A DNA stretch of 22,144 bases, taken from the NCBI GenBank assembly GCA_036564195.1, contig DATCLA010000290.1, positions 1-22,144 on the forward strand. The letters run 5' to 3'. This DNA comes from DATCLA01 sp036564195. Lineage in GTDB: Bacteria; Bacillota; UBA4882; UBA8346. Shown here piece by piece: positions 1 to 8,391 of this stretch (positions are counted from its first letter, which is position 1; every line of letters begins with the position of its first letter). The position numbers were made by a program, and so were the translations under genes. The notes under the pieces are model-generated. The model had not been told where the DNA came from and did not search any database. It saw nothing but the letters and a program-made list of their open reading frames with translations.

Positions 1-1966
1 GCTTCGGCCTAAGAATGACCAGGTTGGTAGCACCGGGGGAGTGGCCAGCGGGCCATTGTCGTTTTTGAAAGTCTTTAATGCCAGTACCGAAGCTGTTAAG
101 CAGGGAGGTACCAGGCGTGGTGCCAATATGGGCATTTTACGGGTTGACCACCCCGATGTGTTGGAATTTATTGATGCCAAGAAAAATAAAGGCGAGATCA
201 GTAATTTCAATCTTTCAGTGGCTTTAACCGATGACTTTATGCATGCCCTGGAAAAAGGGGAGGATTATTACCTCATTAATCCCCGAACTAAACAACCGGT
301 TGGTAAACTCTCCGCCCGCGAAGTATTTGATAAAATTGTCTTATCAGCCTGGGAATCGGGGGACCCCGGAGTGATCTTTATTGACCGGATTAACGAGGCG
401 AATCCCACTCCTCAGGTGGGAGTGATTGAAAGCACCAACCCCTGCGGTGAACAGCCGCTGCTGCCGTATGAGTCCTGTAATTTAGGTTCAATCAACTTGG
501 CGCAGCTGATTCGTACCAAACCCGGTTCAAATGGCTTGGAAGTAGATTGGGAAGAGTTAAGTCGGGTAACTCGGTTAGCAGTTCGTTTTTTAGATAATGT
601 GATTGAAGCAAACCGCTTCCCTATCCCGCAAATCGAAAAACAGACCAAAGCCAATCGGAAGATTGGTTTGGGTATTATGGGCTGGGCAGATTTATTACTG
701 AAATTAAGGATTCCTTATAACAGTGAAACTGCGCTTAAATTAGCGGAAGAAGTGATGCGGCTCATTGATAGCGAATCCAAGCAGGCCTCTGCCGAGTTGG
801 CGGAAACCCGGGGCGCTTTCCCGAATTTTAAAGGAAGTATTTATGATATTAAAAACGGAGTTAAATTACGTAATGCTACTACTACAACGATTGCGCCTAC
901 CGGGACAATCAGCATTATCTGTGACACCAGCGGTGGGATCGAACCACTCTTCAGCATCGCTTTTACCCGTCAAATCATGGATAATGACCGATTAATTGAA
1001 GTAAATAAAACTTTTGAAGCCATTGCCAAGGAGCAAGGTTTTTACAGTCAGGAACTGTTGGAGCGTATTGCAGCTCAGGGTAGTGTTCAAGGTATTGCTG
1101 AAATTCCGGAAGAGCTGCGGAAAATCTTTGTAACTGCCCACGATATCGAACCGGAATGGCATATCCGCATGCAGGCGGCTTTTCAAAAGTATACTGATAA
1201 TGCTGTTTCCAAAACCATTAATTTTGCCCATGACGCTACTGCGGACCAGATCGCCGAAGCCTACCGCCTAGCGTATAAACTAGGTTGTAAAGGGATTACG
1301 GTCTATCGGGACGGCAGTCTGGATAACCAGCCGATGCAACGGGGACTAGATAAAGCCAATGGTGATTCTAAAGCGTCCTGCAACTTGGAGCCAGCTCAAT
1401 TGAATTATAGAGAATGGGGTCGGATTTTACCGGTAAAACGTCCGAAACGGTTGATGGGGATTACCGATGCCCGGCAGACTCCGGAAGGTAATCTCTATCT
1501 GACTTTAAATTCACATGACGGACACCCGCTGGAACTTTTTGCCCAGATCGGCAAAGCCGGTAGTGATATTTCTGCTTTCACTGAAGCTATTGCCCGGCTG
1601 ATCTCATTGGCTTTCCGTTGCGGAGTCGATCCGGAGGCGGTCGCCGATGAGTTGGTCGGCATCGGCGGCAGCCGGTTTGTAGGTTTTGGGCCAAACCGGG
1701 TCCGTTCGGTTCCGGATGCTATTGGTCAGTTCTTAAATGAATATCTGGCTAAGTTTAATCATGAGAAGTCGGAAAACAGCACGCCTCCCCAATTAGAGCT
1801 GGGATTGGCGGCTACCCCAGCCCCATCCGGAGCTTCCGGAGCAGCGACCGGTATGAAACCGGGCGCAAAGGTCCGCTATAATCTCTGTCCGGTCTGTGGC
1901 ATGTATACCTTTGGTTATGTCGAAGGGTGCGCCAAATGTATTGCCTGCGGTCATTCGGAATGCTAA
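1..1966 (+). CDS. nrdJ: Adenosylcobalamin-dependent (class II) ribonucleotide reductase, C-terminal part
   Basis: Makes deoxyribonucleotides from ribonucleotides with a B12-generated thiyl radical, so it works without oxygen. The frame is open from base 2, before any start codon, so the gene is cut by the window edge; the GTG at 41 is internal. The N-terminal part, including one redox cysteine, is missing. Seen: the conserved GSTGGVASGP and KQGGTRRGANMG stretches near the left end, then NPCGE at 437-451, whose Asn-Cys-Glu is the catalytic triad of class II enzymes, followed by QPLLPYESCNLGSINL. APTGTIS lies at about 895-915. A TSCPD-type domain covers roughly 1430-1690, and the tail ends in a cysteine cluster (CPVCG, then CAKCIACG, then HSEC) typical of NrdJ, which probably relays reducing equivalents or binds metal. 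Identity is very secure. No terminator with a clean U-run follows. Confidence 0.96.
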   Translation, partial: LRPKNDQVGSTGGVASGPLSFLKVFNASTEAVKQGGTRRGANMGILRVDHPDVLEFIDAKKNKGEISNFNLSVALTDDFMHALEKGEDYYLINPRTKQPVGKLSAREVFDKIVLSAWESGDPGVIFIDRINEANPTPQVGVIESTNPCGEQPLLPYESCNLGSINLAQLIRTKPGSNGLEVDWEELSRVTRLAVRFLDNVIEANRFPIPQIEKQTKANRKIGLGIMGWADLLLKLRIPYNSETALKLAEEVMRLIDSESKQASAELAETRGAFPNFKGSIYDIKNGVKLRNATTTTIAPTGTISIICDTSGGIEPLFSIAFTRQIMDNDRLIEVNKTFEAIAKEQGFYSQELLERIAAQGSVQGIAEIPEELRKIFVTAHDIEPEWHIRMQAAFQKYTDNAVSKTINFAHDATADQIAEAYRLAYKLGCKGITVYRDGSLDNQPMQRGLDKANGDSKASCNLEPAQLNYREWGRILPVKRPKRLMGITDARQTPEGNLYLTLNSHDGHPLELFAQIGKAGSDISAFTEAIARLISLAFRCGVDPEAVADELVGIGGSRFVGFGPNRVRSVPDAIGQFLNEYLAKFNHEKSENSTPPQLELGLAATPAPSGASGAATGMKPGAKVRYNLCPVCGMYTFGYVEGCAKCIACGHSEC

Positions 1967-2015
1967 GCATGATGGTAAAAGAACCTAAAAAAGGATAACA
2001 TCTCCGTATAAAATA

Positions 2016-2024
2016 TGCTATGAT
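2016..2024 (+). promoter_or_regulatory. Possible extended -10 promoter for ldh
   Basis: TGCTATGAT fits the extended -10 pattern TGnTATAAT with one mismatch, about 58 bases before the ldh start. No good -35 lies at the right distance, so this is tentative. It sits inside the loop of a 7-base inverted repeat (AACCTAA at 1982-1988, TTAGGTT at 2029-2035). I see no Rex-type operator (TTGTGA-N6-TCACAA). Confidence 0.35.
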
Positions 2025-2082
2025 TTGATTAGGTTTTCGTTTTGAGGGAAAACTGGAAATCGAAAATAAGGGGGAGATGTCA

Positions 2083-3033
2083 ATGCGTAGCGAACATGGT
2101 AGCCGGGTGGTAATTATCGGCGCAGGCTTGGTTGGTTCTACTTTTGCTTACAGCCTGATGATTAACGGAGTCGTCTCCGAAATAGTTCTGATTGATGTCA
2201 ATACAGAACGGCTGACCGGCGAAATTATGGACTTAAATCACGGAATTGCTTTTGTCCGGCCGGTACTGGTCAGGGCAGGTACTTACGCTGATTGTAAGGA
2301 TGCCGATATCATTGTGATCTGTGCCGGCTCCAACCAAAAACCGGGTGAAACCCGGATCGATCTTTTAAGTCGGAATGCTGCGATTTTCAAATCAATCATT
2401 GCCCAAATCCGGGAATCCGGTTCTGAAGCATTATTACTGATTGCTACCAATCCGGTAGATATAATGACCTATATTGCCTACAAATTGAGTGGCTACGAAC
2501 CGGGGCGGGTGATCGGCTCCGGGACGGTATTAGACTCGGCGCGTTTTAGGTTTCTCCTTAGCCAGCATTGCCAGGTCGACCCTTCTAATGTCCACGCCTA
2601 TATTATCGGTGAACACGGCGATACCGAAGTACCGGTCTGGAGCTTGGCCAACATTGCCGGACTGCGTTTTACCGACTATTGTCCGGTTTGCGGCAAAGAA
2701 TGCGGTGAGTTGCCGCGAGAGGAAATTTTCAACGAGGTAAAAAATGCGGCTTACCGGATTATTAAAAGTAAAGGCGCTACTTATTACGCCATCGGTCTGG
2801 CACTGGTGCAGATTGTCGAAAGTATCCTCCGCAACGAATATTCGGTTTTAACAGTTTCTTCAATATTAAACGGAGAATACGGAATCGACGATGTCTGCCT
2901 GAGCTTACCGAGTATTGTCAGCATAAAAGGAGTGGAAAAGAAGATCAATTTAGAACTGTCTGATGCGGAATTGGCCGGTCTGATTCATTCGGCAACAGTG
3001 TTAAAGGACATTCAAAGCCAAATTAAGTTTTAA
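2083..3033 (+). CDS. ldh: L-lactate dehydrogenase
   Basis: Reduces pyruvate to L-lactate with NADH in the cytoplasm, regenerating NAD+ during fermentation. The Rossmann motif GAGLVGS is at residues 13-19. NQKPGETR at 84-91 carries the Gln that marks lactate rather than malate specificity (Arg is found there in malate dehydrogenases) and the mobile-loop Arg91. Asp151 and Arg154 (LDSAR) and the catalytic His178 (GEHGD) are all present. About 316 residues is the normal length. I chose ATG 2083: the Shine-Dalgarno GGGGGAG ends at 2076, which gives a 6-base spacing; the in-frame ATG at 2077 would touch it with no spacer. It looks monocistronic or loosely linked to the MBL gene 69 bases downstream. 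A cysteine pair near residue 206 (CPVCGKEC) is unusual for LDH and might be a family-specific insertion. Confidence 0.94.
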   Translation: MRSEHGSRVVIIGAGLVGSTFAYSLMINGVVSEIVLIDVNTERLTGEIMDLNHGIAFVRPVLVRAGTYADCKDADIIVICAGSNQKPGETRIDLLSRNAAIFKSIIAQIRESGSEALLLIATNPVDIMTYIAYKLSGYEPGRVIGSGTVLDSARFRFLLSQHCQVDPSNVHAYIIGEHGDTEVPVWSLANIAGLRFTDYCPVCGKECGELPREEIFNEVKNAAYRIIKSKGATYYAIGLALVQIVESILRNEYSVLTVSSILNGEYGIDDVCLSLPSIVSIKGVEKKINLELSDAELAGLIHSATVLKDIQSQIKF

Positions 3034-3065
3034 ACTGTTTTGGGGACAAGTTTATTAAAATTTGA

Positions 3066-3087
3066 GAAACCTGTAGCTTTAGGTTTC
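3066..3087 (+). other. Small hairpin between ldh and the MBL gene
   Basis: GAAACCT and AGGTTTC form a perfect 7-base stem with an 8-base loop, directly before the ribosome binding site of the next gene. There is no U-run, so it is not a convincing terminator; it may be an RNA-processing or stability element, or chance. Confidence 0.35.
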
Positions 3088-3102
3088 GTTTGAGGAGATA
3101 TT

Positions 3103-3732
3103 ATGGATTATCGCCGATTTGTTCTTGGGGAACTGGAAACCAATTGTTATTTAGTTTGGTCGGGGCGGGCTGCCGGAGTGATTGATCCCGGTGGTCCGGT
3201 CGACCAGTTGATCCAAACCATCGACCAGCAGGGCCTGGAACTTAAGTGGGTACTCAATACCCATGGCCATGGTGACCACATTGCCGGTAACGCCTTGCTA
3301 AAAGAGCATTATCAAGTCCCGGTACTGATTCACGCCGCAGATCGGTTAATGCTGCAATCCGCAGCCGCAAATCTGTCGGCGTTCATGGGAACGGCGGTTG
3401 TAAGTCCTCCTGCGACTAAGAATTTGGCTGACGGTGAAATCCTTCCGTTAGGTGAAGCCGGGCTGGAAGTAATTGCTACTCCCGGCCATACTCCGGGGGG
3501 GATTGCTTTATATACACCGGGTTTGCTCTTTTCCGGCGATACCTTATTTCGGGAAAGTATCGGAAGGACCGATTTTCCCGGTGGTGACCAACGGACAATC
3601 CTGGTGAGCATCCGCGACCGGCTGCTGAAATTACCTCAGGAGACAGTGGTTTTACCGGGACACGGGGAGGCAACTACCATCGGTCACGAGTTGAAGCATA
3701 ATCCGTATCTGGTGGGAATTGATGCGTTATAA
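3103..3732 (+). CDS. MBL-fold metallohydrolase (glyoxalase II-like)
   Basis: A 209-residue metallo-beta-lactamase-fold hydrolase, cytoplasmic, expected to bind two metal ions. The HxHxDH motif is at His54, His56, Asp58 and His59 (THGHGDHIAGN); further ligands are His129 (GHTPGG), Asp146 (SGDTLF) and His187 (LPGHG). The pattern matches the small GloB/YqgX-like group often annotated as hydroxyacylglutathione hydrolase. The true substrate cannot be read from sequence, and many bacteria of this type lack glutathione, so another thioester is plausible. ATG 3103 follows GAGGAG at a good spacing. Its 3' end overlaps hemZ by 11 bases, so the two are almost certainly co-transcribed and translationally coupled, an arrangement that recurs in Bacillota. 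Confidence 0.88.
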   Translation: MDYRRFVLGELETNCYLVWSGRAAGVIDPGGPVDQLIQTIDQQGLELKWVLNTHGHGDHIAGNALLKEHYQVPVLIHAADRLMLQSAAANLSAFMGTAVVSPPATKNLADGEILPLGEAGLEVIATPGHTPGGIALYTPGLLFSGDTLFRESIGRTDFPGGDQRTILVSIRDRLLKLPQETVVLPGHGEATTIGHELKHNPYLVGIDAL

Positions 3733-5188
3733 AGTAGCGGTGGTGGACCGGAAACAGTTAGTTAATATTGCCGCAGCTTTAAAGATCGTTGACCATCAGG
3801 CTGAAATCGCGGCTGAGAACGAACCGTTTGACTTATCATTATTAGTTGAGACCGGCCCCGATTATACCGTTAAAGTCGTTGTCCCGCAACTTGGAGAAGC
3901 GGGCCGGTGGGAGTTTCGGGATTCCGGCATTTACGACCCGCGCTTTGATCCAATTGACCGGCAGCAGCGCTTGAAAGAACTGGTCCGACTGGGAATAATT
4001 AAAACGATTGGGGCTTATCTGGGTAAAACTCCGCCTTGGGGCATCTTGAGCCGTGTTCGTCCCACCAAAATATTCCATTATTTGCGTGACAAAGGATTTA
4101 GCCCCGCTGAAATCCAAACACAACTGCTGAAGGTTTACGGCCTGAGTCCGGCTAAGGCCGAATTGTTACAGGAAGTTGGTTTAGGTCAGGAAGCATTTTT
4201 TAAACCTGCTAATTATGTAAGTATTTATGTAGGAATTCCGTTTTGCCCTACGCGGTGCCGTTATTGTTCCTTTGCCGCTGTTTCTCTGGAAACTCACCGG
4301 CATCAGGTGCCCGGCTTTTTAAACGCATTACACTGGGAAATTGAGCAGATCGGAGCACTTTGCCGTCAAAAAGATTTCGTAGTCGAAACTATTTATGTGG
4401 GTGGAGGTACTCCCACGAGTTTGGCCGAACCAGACTTGGCAGAGGTTTTACACAGCTTGCAGAAGTCCTTTATTTCCGAGTCGGTCCGGGAGTTTACAGT
4501 TGAGGCCGGACGACCGGAGACCATTTCTCCGGCCAAAGTGGCGACGATGCTGAAGTATGGCGTCAACCGGATTAGCATCAATCCCCAGACCATGCACCAA
4601 CATACTTTGGATTTAATCGGACGGGCTCATACCGTGGACCAGATTGAAACTGCCGTAGCTTTGGTTAAACCTGGTCCGATGGTGTTAAATATGGATCTGA
4701 TTTTGGGGCTTCCCGGCGAAAACGGTGCGGATTTTATGGATTCGCTCTCCAAGGTAATCCAGTTGGAACCGGATAATATCACCATTCACACTTTGGCGCC
4801 AAAAAGAGCTGCAAGTTGGCACCGGGATTTTGATAAATTGGATTTGGCCCGGGACCGGGAATTGCAGTACGTAAGTATACAGGCAGAACGGTTAATCCGT
4901 AATAATGGTTATTTACCTTACTATCTTTACCGGCAACGTTCAATTTTAGCCGATTTGGAGAACATTGGGTTTTGCAAGCCTGGTAAAGCCAGTATTTACA
5001 ATATTCAGATGATGGAAGAACGGCAAACCATCTTCGGGTTGGGAGGCGGAGCGGTCACCAAATGGGTTTTTGGGCCTGATCATCGTGTTGAACGGCACCA
5101 GAACCCTAAATGTCCGGCTACTTATACCCAACGGGTTAAACAGGACTTGGATGAAAAGGTCAACCGCACCCAACTACTTCTTGGTTGA
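3722..5188 (+). CDS. hemZ: HemZ-type radical SAM protein (coproporphyrinogen dehydrogenase family)
   Basis: A radical SAM enzyme of the HemN/HemW/HemZ superfamily, cytoplasmic, conventionally assigned to oxygen-independent oxidation of coproporphyrinogen III in heme synthesis. The cluster motif is Cys175-x3-Cys179-x2-Cys182 (FCPTRCRYCSF), followed by the SAM-binding GGGTPTS near 225. About 170 residues precede the radical SAM domain, as in HemZ but not in HemN or HemW. 488 residues is near the usual length. True HemN enzymes have a fourth cysteine just after the triad; here it is Phe, so oxidase activity is assumed by family only and a heme-related chaperone or other role stays open. ATG 3722 is preferred over TTG 3719; GGTGGGA at 3711-3717 is the likely ribosome binding site. 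It overlaps the MBL gene by 11 bases. A promoter for the next gene starts within its stop codon. Confidence 0.87.
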   Translation: MRYKVAVVDRKQLVNIAAALKIVDHQAEIAAENEPFDLSLLVETGPDYTVKVVVPQLGEAGRWEFRDSGIYDPRFDPIDRQQRLKELVRLGIIKTIGAYLGKTPPWGILSRVRPTKIFHYLRDKGFSPAEIQTQLLKVYGLSPAKAELLQEVGLGQEAFFKPANYVSIYVGIPFCPTRCRYCSFAAVSLETHRHQVPGFLNALHWEIEQIGALCRQKDFVVETIYVGGGTPTSLAEPDLAEVLHSLQKSFISESVREFTVEAGRPETISPAKVATMLKYGVNRISINPQTMHQHTLDLIGRAHTVDQIETAVALVKPGPMVLNMDLILGLPGENGADFMDSLSKVIQLEPDNITIHTLAPKRAASWHRDFDKLDLARDRELQYVSIQAERLIRNNGYLPYYLYRQRSILADLENIGFCKPGKASIYNIQMMEERQTIFGLGGGAVTKWVFGPDHRVERHQNPKCPATYTQRVKQDLDEKVNRTQLLLG

Positions 5189-5213
5189 CATTTGACTTGG
5201 TATTCGGTAAAAT
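5185..5213 (+). promoter_or_regulatory. Sigma-A promoter for the PpiC/TPR foldase gene
   Basis: TTGACA (5185-5190), 17 bases, TAAAAT (5208-5213): a near-consensus housekeeping promoter whose -35 box overlaps the hemZ stop codon. It would give a leader of about 165 bases. A second candidate, extended -10 TGCTATAAC at 5262-5270, has no good -35. Confidence 0.7.
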
Positions 5214-5386
5214 TAGTAGCAGCAATCAGTCGATTTTTTTGAAAATCTTCAAATGAAATACTGCTATAACTTGTTTTTTTTTGATTTTGATTGAGGGGAA
5301 TTTAATCGGACAGGATTTAGAAAACGATTAATCTCAGGTGAAAAACATGTCACACAGTGAAACTAATTAAGGGAGGAAAAATTGAA

Positions 5387-6928
5387 ATGGGGATGATTTC
5401 GATCCGCCGGACAGCCCAAAAATTATTGGCACCGGTAGTTATCGTATTGGTTGTTGCCTTAACTGTAGGTATGTTTTATATCGGAATTCCCAGAAGTCAG
5501 CAGACTTCCGGGATTTATAAAGGGCCGTCGGTCAAGTTTGACGGGAAAAAGGTTAGTGACGCCAAGTTTAATGAGTATATAGGACGAGCTACCCAACAAG
5601 CGGGCCAGTTTGCCCAGTTTGGTCTCCAGTATTCGGCGGCTCAAATCCGGGATTCCGCTTTACAGTTCGCAATCCGCGATTTTGTAATTCAGCAGGAAGT
5701 TAAAAAGGCTAAGATTAAGGTGGACAAGGCTGAAGCCGAAAAAATGATTAAGAAATATCTGCCCACCGAGGAGGAACTCCAAAGCTACCTTAGTCGGGTA
5801 GGGCTTCCTAATAAAAACGCTTTAATTAAGGACCTGATGAATGGGATTAGCGAGCAGAAACTTTATGTTAAAAATGCTAAAAATGCCAAAATGAAAGTTG
5901 CCAAAGATGAAGTCCATGGTTACATGGAAGACATCACTGTCAGTCATATTCTGGTCGGATTAAAAGATCAGGACGGTAAAGCCATCCGTACCGAAGCGGA
6001 AGCATTAAAACGGGCGGAAGAGGTTTACCAGAAAGTAACCGGAAAAAGTGACTTTGCCAAACTGGCGAAAGAATATTCGGATGATCCCGGCTCCAAAGAT
6101 AAAGGTGGGGTCATTGGACCGATGAAGCTGCAACAGTTTAAGAGTTCAATGGTACCGGAGTTTGTTGACTCCGCGTTAGCTTTAAAAGAAGGCGAAATTA
6201 GCAAACCGGTTAAGACCGAATATGGTTATCATATAATTAAACTCGATAAACGAGCGTTACCCAAAGGGAAAGAATATAAAGAGGAATATGCTGAGATTGA
6301 AGAGAGCCTGCTGGTTCAGAAATATGTCCAAAGCGATAAATACAACAACTGGATGAAGAAGTTAACCGAGGCGGCTGAAGCCAAGATGGAGATTCTCGAT
6401 CCGGCGATCCGCGGCTACCGTCTGGCCCAAAAAGAGAAATGGGCCGAAGCGGCTCAGGCTTATGAGAAGGCTTTAAAACGTAAATATTACAAGAACCAAC
6501 AGGAAATCTATCTCGAAGCTGCCAAAGCTTATACCAAAGCTAAAAACTTCAGCAGTGCTTTAAAAGTGTTGAAGAAAGTCCCGGCGGAATATAAAGAGAC
6601 GGTGGATTATCAGATTACCTTGGCAACTGTCTATAAGGAAAATAAACAGCCGCAAAAGGCCGCCAATACTTTACTGGAGTTTGGTAAACGCAATGCCGAG
6701 GAACTTCAGATCCATCAACAGCTGCAACAGGTCTTCACTGAGTGGAAATTTACCAAATCTGCCAAGATTGAAGCGGATATTGTAGCTAAGTTGCAGGCCA
6801 AGGAAGCAGCGGAGCTTGAAGAAGCCCAAAAGGAACTGGAAAAGAAGAATAAACAGGCAGCTTCCACCCAAAATAACGATAATACCGATTCCGGTACAAA
6901 TAGCAATAATGACACAACCACTAAGTAA
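5387..6928 (+). CDS. Membrane-anchored PpiC peptidyl-prolyl isomerase with TPR region (SurA/PrsA-like)
   Basis: Expected to help fold exported proteins on the outer face of the membrane. One hydrophobic segment at about residues 12-32 follows two arginines and a lysine, giving an uncleaved anchor or signal. There is no lipobox, and I see no cysteine in the whole protein, so it is not a classical PrsA lipoprotein. A SurA-N-like helical region spans about 45-180. The PpiC rotamase domain starts at VSHILVGL near 185 and ends around YGYHIIKLDKR near 285. Repeats of TPR type follow at about 345-445, then a Lys/Glu-rich coil and an Asn/Asp/Thr-rich tail. ATG 5387 follows GGGAGG (5371-5376) at 10 bases; the longer GTG-5357 reading has no ribosome binding site. 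It stands between hemZ and hisS with its own promoter. The PpiC assignment is firm, the client proteins unknown. Confidence 0.88.
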   Translation: MGMISIRRTAQKLLAPVVIVLVVALTVGMFYIGIPRSQQTSGIYKGPSVKFDGKKVSDAKFNEYIGRATQQAGQFAQFGLQYSAAQIRDSALQFAIRDFVIQQEVKKAKIKVDKAEAEKMIKKYLPTEEELQSYLSRVGLPNKNALIKDLMNGISEQKLYVKNAKNAKMKVAKDEVHGYMEDITVSHILVGLKDQDGKAIRTEAEALKRAEEVYQKVTGKSDFAKLAKEYSDDPGSKDKGGVIGPMKLQQFKSSMVPEFVDSALALKEGEISKPVKTEYGYHIIKLDKRALPKGKEYKEEYAEIEESLLVQKYVQSDKYNNWMKKLTEAAEAKMEILDPAIRGYRLAQKEKWAEAAQAYEKALKRKYYKNQQEIYLEAAKAYTKAKNFSSALKVLKKVPAEYKETVDYQITLATVYKENKQPQKAANTLLEFGKRNAEELQIHQQLQQVFTEWKFTKSAKIEADIVAKLQAKEAAELEEAQKELEKKNKQAASTQNNDNTDSGTNSNNDTTTK

Positions 6929-6975
6929 AAGACACAATCTTCCTTCGACAGCTGTGAATGGTGCTGCAGGATTGG

Positions 6976-7007
6976 ACGCGGAGGGCGAATATTTTCGCCT
7001 TCCGCGT
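6976..7007 (+). terminator. Strong hairpin between the foldase gene and hisS
   Basis: Two 14-base arms (6976-6989 and 6994-7007) with a TATT loop pair fully except for one G-U. There is no U-run directly after it (AGTAATGTTTC follows), so it could be a factor-dependent or weak terminator, a 3' stability hairpin, or a control element for hisS. The gap 6929-7092 shows no T-box (no AGGGTGGNACCGCG element). Confidence 0.5.
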
Positions 7008-7092
7008 AGTAATGTTTCAGGCGGATTTTTACATATAGTTTTTCAAACCTATTATTACTAAAATCAATCATAAACAAAGGCAGGAAAGTTTG

Positions 7093-8391
7093 ATGAAAGT
7101 TCACGCTCCTAAAGGGACCTATGACCTACTACCGGAGGCTACCTTACAGTGGCGTAGTTTAGAAACATTAATCCACCGGATTTTTCAGGAATACGGTTAC
7201 GGTGAATTAAGGACCCCCATTTTTGAACATACGGAATTATTCCAACGCGGGATCGGTGAAACTACCGATATCGTGGAGAAGGAGATGTTTACTTTTTCGG
7301 ACCGTGGGGAGCGGAGTATTACCTTAAGGCCTGAAGGTACTGCCTCAATTGTCCGCGCCTATCTTGAACATAATTTGGTGGGTTTGGGCGGAGTCAGCAA
7401 ACTATACTACTATGGTCCGATGTTTCGTTGCGAAGCGCCTCAGGCCGGCAGGTTCCGTCAGTTTGTCCAGTTTGGCTGCGAAGCCTTGGGCAGTAAGGAT
7501 CCACGGGTTGATGCAGAAATCATCTGTCTGGCGGTTAACTTTTACCGTCGCCTGGGAATTAGCGACCTTGATGTTAATCTTAACTCCATCGGTTGTCCGG
7601 ATTGCCGGCCGCGTTACCGTGAAAAATTGCTTAACCATTTACGCGCTAAAGCGGAACATTTATGTCCCAATTGTCAGCGACGGCTGGAACGTAACCCATT
7701 ACGCCTGTTGGATTGCAAAAATAAACAGTGTCAGGAGTTAACTGAGGATGTACCTTTGATTACGGAAACGCTCTGCGATGATTGCGGCAGTCATTTTGAC
7801 AAACTCTGCCGCCTGTTGGACGCCGCTCATGTTGCTTACCGGCTTAATCCCCGCTTGGTCCGAGGATTTGACTATTATACCAAGACCGTCTTTGAAGTAT
7901 TGGCCGGAGATCTGGGTTCACAAAATGCCCTCTGCGGCGGCGGACGTTATGACGGACTGGTTGCCGAGTGCGGCGGACCACCCACTCCGGGGATTGGTTT
8001 TGCTGCGGGAATGGAGCGTTTAATAATGGTGCTGCAGGCCCGTGGGTTAATGCCGGCCCTGAGTAACCATACCCATCTTTACCTGGCACCGTTGGGCGCA
8101 GCTGCCCAATTGAGACTGTTTTCACTGACCCTTGATTTACGGGAAGCCGGATGGATCATTGAATCCGATTTACAGGGGCGTAGCCTTAAAGCACAGTTGA
8201 AGTCCGCCGACAAACTGGGAGCACCGCTAGTAGGAATAGTAGGCGATACTGAACTGGCTAACGATCAAATTTTAATCCGTCAGATGGACTCCGGTCAGCA
8301 GGAAATTATTCCCATTAATGGGGTTGCCAAATATTTAGAACAATTTTATGCAAAATGTCCTTTAATAAGCGGGCGGGAGGAGTCAAAATGA
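7093..8391 (+). CDS. hisS: Histidyl-tRNA synthetase
   Basis: Charges tRNA-His in the cytoplasm. Class II synthetase of 432 residues, normal length. Seen: N-terminal PKGTYDLLP, TLRPEGT, motif 2 FRCEAPQAGRFRQF, the histidine-binding RGFDYYTKTVFEV, and motif 3 GIGFAAGMERLIM. A cysteine-rich insertion (pairs CPDC, CPNC, CKNKQC, CDDC) between motif 2 and the histidine-binding loop is seen in many bacterial HisRS and may bind zinc. The C-terminal anticodon-binding domain starts near residue 320. ATG 7093 follows AGGAAAG at a suitable spacing; TTG 7090 is in frame but less likely. Its stop overlaps the aspS start as ATGA, so the two synthetases form one operon, as is common in Bacillota. Confidence 0.97.
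   Translation: MKVHAPKGTYDLLPEATLQWRSLETLIHRIFQEYGYGELRTPIFEHTELFQRGIGETTDIVEKEMFTFSDRGERSITLRPEGTASIVRAYLEHNLVGLGGVSKLYYYGPMFRCEAPQAGRFRQFVQFGCEALGSKDPRVDAEIICLAVNFYRRLGISDLDVNLNSIGCPDCRPRYREKLLNHLRAKAEHLCPNCQRRLERNPLRLLDCKNKQCQELTEDVPLITETLCDDCGSHFDKLCRLLDAAHVAYRLNPRLVRGFDYYTKTVFEVLAGDLGSQNALCGGGRYDGLVAECGGPPTPGIGFAAGMERLIMVLQARGLMPALSNHTHLYLAPLGAAAQLRLFSLTLDLREAGWIIESDLQGRSLKAQLKSADKLGAPLVGIVGDTELANDQILIRQMDSGQQEIIPINGVAKYLEQFYAKCPLISGREESK

Noticed and set aside
1982..2043. AACCTAA/TTAGGTT inverted repeat followed by TTCGTTTT as nrdJ terminator
   Set aside because: The loop is about 40 bases and the stem AT-rich, so a functional terminator is doubtful.
6715..7104. 129-codon minus-strand frame over the foldase tail
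   Set aside because: Low-complexity shadow of the Lys/Glu/Asn-rich C-terminus, crossing the hairpin and the hisS start.
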